From contig JAHBMJ010002952.1 in assembly GCA_018398765.1 (NCBI GenBank), positions 81,448 through 93,321 of the forward strand: DNA of 11,874 nt. Direction: 5' to 3'. This DNA is from Chromera velia. Its lineage: Eukaryota; Sar; Chromeraceae. A model generated the notes under the pieces. The model was not told the DNA's origin and ran no database searches. It saw only the letters and a list, made by a program, of their open reading frames with translations. Made by a program: the position numbers and the translations under genes. Below, piece after piece: positions 1 through 7,942 of the stretch. The first letter of the stretch is position 1, and each line of letters opens with the position of its first letter.

Positions 1-33
<33 letters not shown>

Positions 34-72
34 TGCGCGCGCGTGCGTGTGTGTGGTGTGTGTGGTGTGTGT

Positions 73-109
<37 letters not shown>

Positions 110-158
110 ATGTGTATGTGCATGTTTGTTTGTGTGTGTGTGTGGGCGGGGGGGGGGG
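1..158. repeat. Compound CT/TG microsatellite with G-tract
   Basis: A short (CT)n run at 1-16 passes into a long (TG)n tract. The tract is broken by GC-rich steps near 35-50 and by repeated TGTGTGG units at about 52-78. It ends in an uninterrupted run of about 11 G at 148-158. The two overlapping frames that stay open across it only translate the repeat (alternating Cys and Val), so they are not genes. The repeat begins at the window edge, so its true length is unknown. Confidence 0.95.
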
Positions 159-440
159 CCCTTGTCTGCCTGTCTGTCTGTCCTCTGTGTGTGTGACACG
201 CGCGAACGTCAGCCGTACAAATGCATGCACGTTCACGTGAAAATGATGGAAGCTTGTGGAGAAATCAGTCTGATCTCTTGTGGAGAAAACAGCTGAGGCC
301 TTCTGCCTTGTGGTGCTCAAACAGCTGCAATGCCTGCTGTAAATGAAGTTCGTGTCCGCATCCTTGCGGCTGCTGTTGTTCGCTAGGAGAGAACAGACGT
401 TTTTTGTTTTAGTCGTTCGTCATAGCAATGCCACGCTTGT
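159..440 (+). promoter_or_regulatory. Presumed promoter and 5' untranslated region of the membrane-protein gene
   Basis: This stretch lies between the microsatellite and the first ATG of the split gene and has no coding signal. It contains two perfect palindromes, TGCATGCA at 222-229 and TTCACGTGAA at 232-241 (with a CACGTG core). It also has three imperfect copies of a CTTGTGG-A-containing motif at about 253, 277 and 307. No clear TATA box is seen. An in-frame stop (TAG, 423-425) precedes the ATG at 441 and supports that start if no upstream exon exists. Promoter function is inferred from position only. Confidence 0.4.
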
Positions 441-1572
441 ATGAATTATCAATTACGTTGGCGGTTGCAGGGTGTTCAAGCGGCCTTCTACCTTCTGTTC
501 GGCATTGGTATTATCATCATGGCTCTGGCGGTGCTTGACCTGATTTTCACCTGGCTCTGCCGGGGTATCCCCCTCCGTCGACCAACCGAGAAGAGAAAGT
601 TCCCGGCCAGCGGAAGGGCCTGCTGTTTGTGGTCCTGCTTCCTGACCTACGCAGTCCTGTGTCTTCTTCTTGGAGGGCTCCTTCTACCGATTGGCGTGAT
701 TGTCGGAGACCTGTGCAATTACTTGGATAACGAATGGTACACATCGGCACAGGTACGTCATGTTTGTGCGTGCGCGTATTCTGCTTGTTTGACTCTCGGC
801 CTCACGGAGGAGGGGTTTTGCCAGCGCACGGGAGAGTTTGAAGCTGCATGTCGCACTGCTATTGCATGATGCTCTGTGTGACGGAAGACACCAACTCAGC
901 CTCATAAGAGGTCGGGGCGAACTCTCCATGTAAGACCGTCCAGAGACAAGCAGAAAGAGTGTGGCAATCCGTCGCCACGGGAAGGCTTTTCCTTATCTCT
1001 CAGCCAACAGCGTTCATCGCCAGCACGGGATCTCACAAGTTGATGTCCATGATAAGTGTTGATTTCCGTTTTCACTCACATTGGTCATCTCCATCTGAGT
1101 GCAGATCAGCGGATCCACACTCCTGACAGACGGACAGGTGAAGGACATCGCCACCACGTGCTTCTCCTCCGATGGCGACAGAGAGCTGATGACCACGCTA
1201 GGCCTGACAGCCGACTTTGAGTTCAAGGACGAAATGAGACAGAACTTCACCAAATTGCAGGCCCTCTATCCTGCAGGAAACCTCGTCCCCTACACCACAT
1301 ACGGGACCTCCCCAGAGGATGCTCAAACTAAAGTCCGTCGATCACTCTGTCGGGATGGCTTCCGTGGGTTCAGCAGGCTTTCCCCCCCAGTCGATGGTTT
1401 TGAATTTCTTTGTGCACACACGGAGAATCACCCCAGCCCCCAAAGCAGCAGAGAAAAGCACTATTTCCCCTTCCGCTCCTCCCCCCCCCTCAGTTTGTCT
1501 GTCTATGTGTGTCCGTGTGTATGCATGTGTACACGTTTGCGTGTGTGTGTGGATGTGTGCGTGTGTATGTGG

Positions 1573-1607
<35 letters not shown>

Positions 1608-2816
1608 TGTGTGAGTGCAGGGATCCGATCTGGATTACGACATCGACGGCACCACTTCGGGAGACGCCGTTGACACCGGGGCCCTGTACAGAATTGCGTA
1701 CACGATGGCAGGCCAGATCGATTGTACGTCCGTCCGTCCGCCCGCCTGTTTGAAGAAAGGAAACCTTCTTTCACTGTAGCATGCTCGCCTGCTCTATCAA
1801 ATTCTTGTCATTGAATTTTGAGAGAGGTAGGTGAAGACGGAGAGCGACTGACCCGAACCGATAAATCAGAATCTTCTTTGTCTACATTCCCTTCTGTTGG
1901 GCTCATAACTCTTTCGTTGATGCATGCGTTTTTGTATCCTTCTTTGTGTGGTGCGCTGCAGATCCCTTGGTTATTATGGACAATGTGATTGACGGAATGA
2001 AATGCGGTCAGTAAGCTTGTGTGTTTTAGCATACGTAGATGCGTGTCCACCTGCCTGTCTGCATAGTTGAAATGACAACTTCCTTAAGAAAGTCGCGTCT
2101 TTACGCTCTTTTTGATGTTTTATTTCTGTCTCCCATTTTTCCCGCTGACATCCTTTTCCAGTCATCATATTGTTGCGCGCATGTTTCTGCTGGTATCACG
2201 GATGCTGCATCAATCAACTTTGCATGATCTCTTTCGGCTGCCTCCGGTTCCTTCCTTCTTTCCTGTCTGCAGGTGTCTTCTTCCAAGCACGCGAACACTT
2301 CACCAACCAGTTGTGCGGAAACTTCTTTGCAGGATGGGTGAGTGCCTCGATAGATTCGCGTCCTGCAGTCTCATCTCTGATCCGAAGTGTGCCTCTTCAT
2401 CCATTCGTTTCTGTCTTCTTCTCTCTAAATTCGTGTCCCACCATAGCCCCCCAAGGAGATAACTTTCAAAAGAAGAACATGACTTGGACTCGTCTGTATC
2501 CTGTGTCTCTGACTCGAAGCGGTCCACACATACTTCTTTCTCTTCGTCGTTGCTGTCGTGCAGACAATCACCGCCCTGTGTTCCGTTGTGGTCGGGTACC
2601 TGTCGGTTGTGCTCTTCGGAGTCTTCTACGCCATTTACAGGTGAGCAAACAGACACGAAGTTGAGCTGTGCTTTCTTCCAAAATTCATTATCTTCTCATC
2701 CCCTCGAATTTTCCAAAAAAGGAATCAGGCACGTACAGCTTCGAAACATTGTTCGGCCCCTTGACGTCTACCTGCCTGTCTACCTACCTGCCTGTCTGTC
2801 CGTCTGTCTGTCCGAC

Positions 2817-2860
<44 letters not shown>

Positions 2861-2884
2861 CGACTGTCTGTCTGTCTGTCTGCC

Positions 2885-2916
<32 letters not shown>

Positions 2917-3519
2917 CGACTGTCTGTCTGTCTGGCTGTCTGTCTGTCTGTCTGTCTGTCTGTCCGACCAACTGACTGTCTGTCCAACTGTCTGTCTGTC
3001 TGTCTGTCTGTCTGTCCGACTAACTGACTGTCTGACTGTCTGACTACAAAATAAGACATGTGCCTTCTCATTCAATTCGAGACGTTCTTCTTTTCGTTGC
3101 TTCCTTCCCGCAGATTCCTTCGGAGTTCCCACATTCTCGACAGACAGCTACTCGAGGCAGCACGGAAACCGACAAAGGTGGCAGACGCAATCGCACCTTC
3201 CCCTCAGTTGGTTGTCAGGAAGGACGAAGAGGAGAAGAAGCCCGCACCCCCCCCCGAGACGGAGCAGGCCTTCAAGGTTCCCGAGATCGACGAACCCGAA
3301 ATCGACGAAGAGCAGCCCGAGGTCCCCGTGGAGCCCCCTCAGAGAGACGACTTCGACCCGCCGCCCGAACCCGATGGGCTCTCTCCCGTCGCCGCCAGCT
3401 CACCCGACGGACAGGCGCCGCCTGCTGCCAGTCAATCAATTGTGCCTGATGCCCAGGTGCACAGATTGATGAGTGAGGTGGACATGATGGATGCTGAGCT
3501 GGATGATCTTTTGGATTAA
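441..3519 (+). CDS. Seven-exon gene for an unrecognised three-pass membrane protein (411 aa)
   Basis: I assign exons 441-752, 1105-1332, 1621-1723, 1962-2006, 2273-2337, 2564-2640 and 3114-3519. All introns are GT...AG and the phases agree (0,0,1,1,0,2), giving 411 codons plus TAA. Membrane segments are predicted at about residues 14-39, 63-88 and 252-275. The second and third flank a loop of about 163 residues with four cysteines (92, 123, 229, 244) and one NFT glycosylation sequon (151). The loop between segments 1 and 2 (41-62) is strongly basic and probably cytosolic, which puts the four-cysteine loop outside the cell or in a lumen and the tail in the cytosol. The tail (277-411) is rich in Pro, Glu and Asp and ends in an acidic helix-like segment. 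The four-Cys loop recalls tetraspanin or prominin-type proteins, but there is no CCG motif and no fourth segment, so I name no family. The least certain junction is the donor of exon 4 (GTCAGT). Confidence 0.72.
1515..1620 (+). repeat. (TG)n tract abutting the 3' splice site of intron 2
   Basis: The second half of intron 2 is almost entirely TG repeat, purest at about 1576-1604. It runs through GAGTGTGTGAGTGCAG directly into the acceptor AG at 1619-1620. The tract takes the place where a polypyrimidine tract would be expected. The sense strand carries T and G, so the transcript would be UG-rich. Confidence 0.9.
2769..3045 (+). repeat. (TGTC)n tetranucleotide array in intron 6
   Basis: About 275 bases of TGTC/CTGT units fill most of intron 6 (2641-3113). 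The array is interrupted by CCGAC variants beginning at 2812, 2860, 2916, 2964 and 3016. The gaps between them are 48, 56, 48 and 52 bases, all multiples of four, so the variants are substituted units that keep the register. The right end has degraded units with AACTGACTG. Long reading frames on both strands (Leu-Ser-Val-Cys on one, Asp-Arg-Gln-Thr on the other) are only the repeat translated. Confidence 0.95.
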
Positions 3520-4130
3520 TTGATTTGCTTTTCGGGGAGGGGAGGGAACTGAAGGGCTGCATGGTACTTACTGGGGGGGAAAGGAGTTTTGGGGTCTCTC
3601 GTCGGTCTGTGTTTCATGAGGAGAGGAGAGAAAGCCGCAAGACAAGGCATCATTCAGGGGAGGGAAGGAAAAAGGGGTTGCAGGGAAATTTGCAAGGAAG
3701 GCAAAAGGCCTCAGAAACACGGCGCCAGAGGAATTTGATCATTCATTCACTCATCCGAGATCTCTTAAATCGACCAAACATGAACAGGAGGGGAAGGCAG
3801 ACTCGCCAGACTGCTTTCGAGAAGCATCGTGAAATTGCCCTTCTAGCAGATATAGAACAGAAAAACAGCAAGAGACAGTGGAAAGGTGACAAAAACAAAC
3901 AATAAAAAGGGTCAACAGGAGCAGGCAAATACGCATTATGGAGCGCGGGGGAGTGACCTTGCTTTTGTTCAAATCAGAAAGAAAGAAAGAAAGAAAGAGT
4001 CGGGACAAGAACAGAGGGCCGGGGCTGTATGTAAACAGAATTTACAGATAGACAGACAGACAGACAGGCAGTGAGTGTGTGTGTGAGAGAGAGAGATGAT
4101 GATGAATCAGTGCTCTCTCAATCTATCCGT
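3520..4130 (+). other. Purine-rich 3' flank with small microsatellites, no gene
   Basis: Directly after the TAA the plus strand becomes strongly purine-rich (GGGAGGGG, GGAAGG and GAAAG runs). A 126-codon open frame here is basic and low-complexity, starts six bases after the stop and looks like chance. A (GAAA)n run lies at about 3977-3998 and a (GACA)n run at about 4051-4067, followed by short GT and GA runs up to 4096. An AATAAA at 3901-3906 could be a polyadenylation signal for the upstream gene, but it sits in an A-rich stretch and is weak evidence. Confidence 0.6.
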
Positions 4131-4427
4131 ATTGAGACCAAACAGTCAAAAGTCTCAATCGAGCCACTTCGGCCCAACGATCTATCCCAAGTAAATTAAT
4201 TGTCCGCTTTCTTGTACCGCGGGCTTGCCTGTATTTACATAATTCAGACTCGTTTCCTATTTTCCACACTAAGACATCCAGGACAGGACCATCCTCTCCC
4301 ATCCCGACATCATTTAATCGCCCGCTCCCTTCCTGTCCATTGAGGATGACCCGAAGTGCCGCCTACGGCAGGATCAACAGAGAAATGTTTGTATCAGATC
4401 AGATCAATGCAGATTGAGTCCGATACA
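4131..4427. other. Cluster of three short hairpins in non-coding DNA
   Basis: Three inverted repeats fall within 300 bases that have no coding signal. The first has perfect 8-bp arms at 4131-4138 and 4152-4159. The second has 5-bp arms at 4357-4361 and 4366-4370 with a CCTA loop. The third is two-tiered, with 6-bp outer arms (4390-4395, 4422-4427) and 5-bp inner arms (4404-4408, 4413-4417). They could be chance or part of a structured transcript. I recognise no known RNA family. Confidence 0.35.
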
Positions 4428-5426
4428 TCAAAAAGGAAAGGGAGGTCCTGTCGCATGTCACCCCATATTATCCCCCCTCTGTTGATGCACGCAGATCGAA
4501 CAAGCAACCGTTAGACCTTTACTGCACTCATGTCACGATCAACCCCTTTGAGTACTCATTGTCTTTGAGTACAAATCTTTGGCTTCATAGACCCTTTCTG
4601 CCCTCTTTCAGACTATAAGTTCGTCTGTTCCACTTCTCGTTCGATCCCCTTGTTTCCATCAACTTTCCTCCCTCTTCTTTCCCGCTTTGCGCCCTGTGTG
4701 TCAATTTAATGGCCAGGATGGTGGTCTCACGATCGCCAACACCCTCTCCTGTGTGAATCTCTCTGTTTTGCTCCCTTTCTCTGCATGTTTGCCTGTCTTG
4801 TCTGTCTGTTTAGCTGTCTCTATGTTCAAGGTAGCCGACCTGTCTTGCTCGTTGATGATATGAGACGGTGGTGATTAATACTGGTCGAACTTAAGCTGAT
4901 AATACTGTATGTTGCTTTCAATTCTATCAACAATTAGGTATCGTATAAATTAAGAGACTATGAACTTTCGTAAAGATAAAAGCCTAATAAGACTGCTTTT
5001 ATGTGACCATAATGTTTTTTTAATAAAGTGATCGTGAAACAATTTGTTTTTACGGTACCATATAGCATCATATTACACAATACGTAACATAGTGAGGCGA
5101 GCCACGGGACCGGCCAATCCCGGGGTGAGCCGAACTAACGTGCACCGCCGCCGCACGGGACGCCCGCAGCTCAGAGACCAACACACGCACGCAGGCTCAT
5201 GGAGGCGCCGCCATGCCAGTCTGTATTAGAAGAGAATTAAATAAAATAGAAATAAAATGGAATTAATTCAATTAGCTGTGTATAGCCTGGATTGAGTAAA
5301 CAACAGTTGCTTGCAAAGCTTCTAGAAGCAGTTTGGAAGTGAACCTTGAACTGACAGACTTTCTGTAGTAGAAACCCAACCTAACTAAGTGCGCTCACTT
5401 AGGAGAAGAGGAGTTACCTCCTTACG
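4428..5426. other. Non-coding stretch, probably including part of the retrotransposon's 5' LTR
   Basis: No convincing reading frame is present. About 4850-5080 and 5220-5300 are A+T-rich, with a TATAAAT at 4944-4950, AATAAA at 5240-5245 and 5251-5256, and an 8-bp-arm hairpin at 4976-5002. A short G+C-rich island (about 5095-5215) lies between them and contains an 18-base palindrome with one mismatched pair (5198-5215). An LTR is expected immediately left of the candidate primer-binding site at 5427. Without a second LTR copy its left edge cannot be fixed, and the expected CA end is not clear here. Confidence 0.4.
5385..5422 (+). repeat. Two adjacent hairpins before the primer-binding site
   Basis: The first has perfect 7-bp arms (CTAAGTG at 5385-5391, CACTTAG at 5396-5402) around a four-base loop. 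The second has 5-bp arms (AGGAG at 5409-5413, CTCCT at 5418-5422) around TTAC. They sit where the end of a 5' LTR (R-U5) would lie. Stem-loops are common there, but the role is inferred. Confidence 0.45.
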
Positions 5427-5444
5427 TGGTAGCACAGAGCCTGG
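5427..5444 (+). promoter_or_regulatory. Candidate primer-binding site of the gypsy element
   Basis: The segment starts TGGTAGCACAGAGC, about 115 bases before the Gag ATG. TGG is the expected start of a site complementary to a tRNA 3' CCA end. The run resembles sites for initiator Met tRNA (TGGTA-GCAGAG type) with two additional bases inside. The tRNA of this organism is unknown to me, so the primer assignment is a guess. Confidence 0.45.
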
Positions 5445-5542
5445 TTGATCTCTCCAGGACTTCTGTTGCTCGGTCTGATCCTGTAACAGTCATCTTCTTT
5501 CTTGGCAAGTAAATTCTTTTCTTCTCCCAAGACTCTCTCTCG

Positions 5543-6724
5543 ATGGAGCAGGTTCTGCAGCAATTGCTGAAAGGGCAGCAATTCATGCAGCAGCAGATGA
5601 TCCAGGTGCAGCAGACGCAACAACTTCAGCAACAACAGATGGACGCTCTGGGAGCACAGCAGCAACAAACAGCCACCGACGGGGGCCCAATCCATCAACA
5701 GCAGCAGCAGACACCAGAACAGCAGCAGCAGCAGCGGATGAATCAACAGCCGACTTCTCCACCTCCCCAGCGGTCGAACTTCAAGGCGAAAGAGCCGCTG
5801 GTGTTTCATGGGGACCGGAAGTTGCTCGAAGGTTAGGTCGTGGATATGAGGGAATACATACAGCTCTCCGATATTCAGGTGTCGAAGCAGTTGGGGTCTG
5901 TACGTCAGTACTTCTCCCGATTCCTCAAGCAATGGTATGATAAGACGCAGAGGTCCGCCTCTCCTTTTGTTAACGTAGAAGATCTCTTCACCCGTCTGTC
6001 CGAGCGTTTCCCCGATCCAAACAAGCAGACAGACTTGAGAGGGGAAGTCCGGAACGTCCGTTGTCAGGACAATGAGGGGGTTCACAAGTACTCTGTCCGA
6101 TTTAACGATATTACAGAAGGAATCGTTGATGTGAGTGAGATCGATTTGATGTACGACTATATTCGGGGCCTTCCGGATGAGGTGAGGAAGGAAGTGAGGA
6201 GGAGGAAGCCTGACAGTCTCGATGCTGCAATGAAGGATGCAGAGGAGGCCGAGCAGCTGTTGAGTGGGGGGAGAAAGAAAGACTACGGGGGTCAGGGCAG
6301 AGACGGGTGAAGTGATTCGCACCCGCCTTTGCGACCTCAGTCCCAATCGAATGATGGGCCCGTCCCGATGGATCTCAACCGAATCTCCCAAATTTATTCC
6401 CTTTCCCAAGATGAGATTAAGAGGCACATTCAGGAGAATAGGTGCTTCAATTGTCACGCAGTGGGACACTCTGTACGCCAGTGTAGGAACCGCAAGCAGT
6501 AACAGCAACAACAGGGTCCTAGGGGTCATGGGGGTCAGAGAAATTTCTACGGAGGTCAAGGACGCATGCACAACTCGCAGAGTGGGGTACAGCAGCACTA
6601 CGGTGGTTCGGCATAGGGACAGTGGGGGAATCCAGTCATCCCGCAGGGGCTTATGCCTCCCCCTGGACTGTGCCCACCACCGCAGTTCCAGGGGAACCCT
6701 CCCCAGTGGTCACAGCGCCAGTAG
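5543..6724 (+). pseudogene. gag: gag: glutamine-rich capsid protein with CCHC zinc knuckle, broken by stops
   Basis: Gag would build the particle that packages the element's RNA. The first 75 or so codons are very rich in Gln (CAG/CAA runs). The retrotransposon capsid region follows: an FHGDR motif, a stretch starting DMREYIQLSD, then a segment around RLSERFPDPN and a YDYIRGLPDEV motif. Downstream are the PMDLN motif often seen before the knuckle and a perfect CX2CX4HX4C zinc knuckle at 6443-6484. A Gly/Gln-rich linker leads to the protease. One frame runs throughout but is interrupted by TAG (5834), TGA (6308), TAA (6500), TAG (6614) and TAG (6722). The ATG at 5543 is the first in frame in the leader. 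Family assignment is firm; the loss of function is read directly from the stops. Confidence 0.85.
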
Positions 6725-7942
6725 CAGAATGCACCCCCGAGAGGGATGTACTCCACGACTGGGGGTAGGACAGGCAGGAGGGGGAAATTGATCACCTTCC
6801 ACGGCACAGCGAATGGCATCCCGATCCGTACCCTTTGGGATCTAGGGGTGGACTCCATTTATGTGGGCAAGAGAGTCGTTGAGGCCGGGGAGTTCCGTTT
6901 GTCCGCCTTGGAGCCCTCCACGTGCAAAGAGGGCATCCGTCTCGATGGTGCGCAGGCTCTTTCGACTACTGTCCAATTGGAAGCGCCTGACATCGATCTG
7001 AGAATTCAGGACTTCGCAGCCCCCCTGACCATGACTGTACTCGATCTGGACGAAGATTATGATGTGGTCCTGGGGATGCCCTTCTGTGAGACCTTCAAAC
7101 CCCTTCCCGATTTCAAAGCGAAGTCTCTCTTCATCGCTGCAGATCGTTCTCCCTCCGGGTCGCAGTTCATACTGTATGACTCGGAAATCTACCACATTCC
7201 GGGGGCCGAGCCTGAGCCCCTGACCCACAGAGAGATCCGTAGGCTTTCCAAGAAGGAATCTACCACCTTCCGGTGCTACCGTCTTGAGGTCCGCCCTCTT
7301 TCCTCCGTTTCCTCCCCCCTGGAGGTCAACCGAATCCAAGGAGCCACGACACAGAAACCCCCGCCTCTCTCGTCTTTCCCACCCGATCACCCGGTCAATT
7401 TGGATGATTACACAGATTTCCGCAGGGAAGTGCAGGAGGAAAGAATGAGGCCGGGGATGAGAAAGGTTCTGGAGAAGCATTTCAGCATCTTCCCGAATGA
7501 GATTCCCACCCTCCCGTCCAAGAGAGAAGTCGAGTGTCACATCAAACTCGAGCCAGGTCACCGCCCCCTTGCTCGAGCTCCGTATAGGCTCACCTACGGG
7601 CAGCTCGATGAGCTTCAAAAACAGTTGGAGTCGTGCTTGGCCAAGGGTCAGATCCGCCCTTCCAACTCCCCGTCTGCTGCCCCTGTCCTTTTTATCACGA
7701 AGGCTGACGGCACTCAGCGTATATGTATTGATTACACGCAGCTGAACAAGATCTGTGTGAGGGACAGATATCCCCTACCGCATCCGGATGACTTGATTTC
7801 CCGTCTGCACAGGGCCAAGTACTTCTCGTCTCTCGACTTGAGACAGTACTTCCATCAGATCCGGGTGGCCGAGGGTGACGAGGAGAAGACTGCTTTCATA
7901 ACAAGGTACGGCACGTTTGAGTGGCTGGTCATGCCGTTTGGT
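6725..7942 (+). pseudogene. pol: pol, first part: aspartic protease and N-terminal half of reverse transcriptase
   Basis: This open stretch is in the same frame as Gag, so Gag and Pol were probably one polyprotein. The protease domain covers about 6785-7130. The catalytic Asp is GAT at 6839-6841, but the usual D-S/T-G reads DLG. A second typical motif, VVLGMPF, lies near 7065-7085. The reverse transcriptase begins around 7515-7600 with PYRLTYGQLDEL. It continues with SAAPVLFITKADG, RICIDYTQLN and motif A (SSLDLRQYFHQI, catalytic Asp at 7835-7837), up to the VMPFG motif. Right after VMPFG the frame goes wrong and stops at 7975. The expected continuation is found one frame over, so a single base appears to be missing near 7942. 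Confidence 0.9.

Noticed and set aside
2447-2494. A possible additional mini-exon in intron 5 (start of PQGDNF-like peptide)
   Set aside because: No acceptor/donor pair keeps the phase without a stop, while joining 2337 directly to 2564 is in phase and runs into a clean membrane segment.
2725-3132. A 135-codon minus-strand open frame rich in Asp-Arg-Gln-Thr
   Set aside because: It is the (TGTC)n array translated in reverse.
3525-3905. A 126-codon plus-strand open frame after the host gene
   Set aside because: It is purine-rich low-complexity sequence starting six bases after the stop, with no domain and no splice or start context; more likely 3' untranslated region.
5414-6598. A 394-codon open frame on the minus strand over gag, with a signal-peptide-like leucine run
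   Set aside because: The Leu runs are CAG/CAA glutamine tracts of gag read backwards (CTG/TTG). The sense frame has clear Gag motifs, and no antisense domain is recognisable.
6842-7618. A 258-codon minus-strand open frame
   Set aside because: It lies fully inside the protease/reverse transcriptase region, whose plus-strand motifs are unmistakable; a codon-bias shadow.
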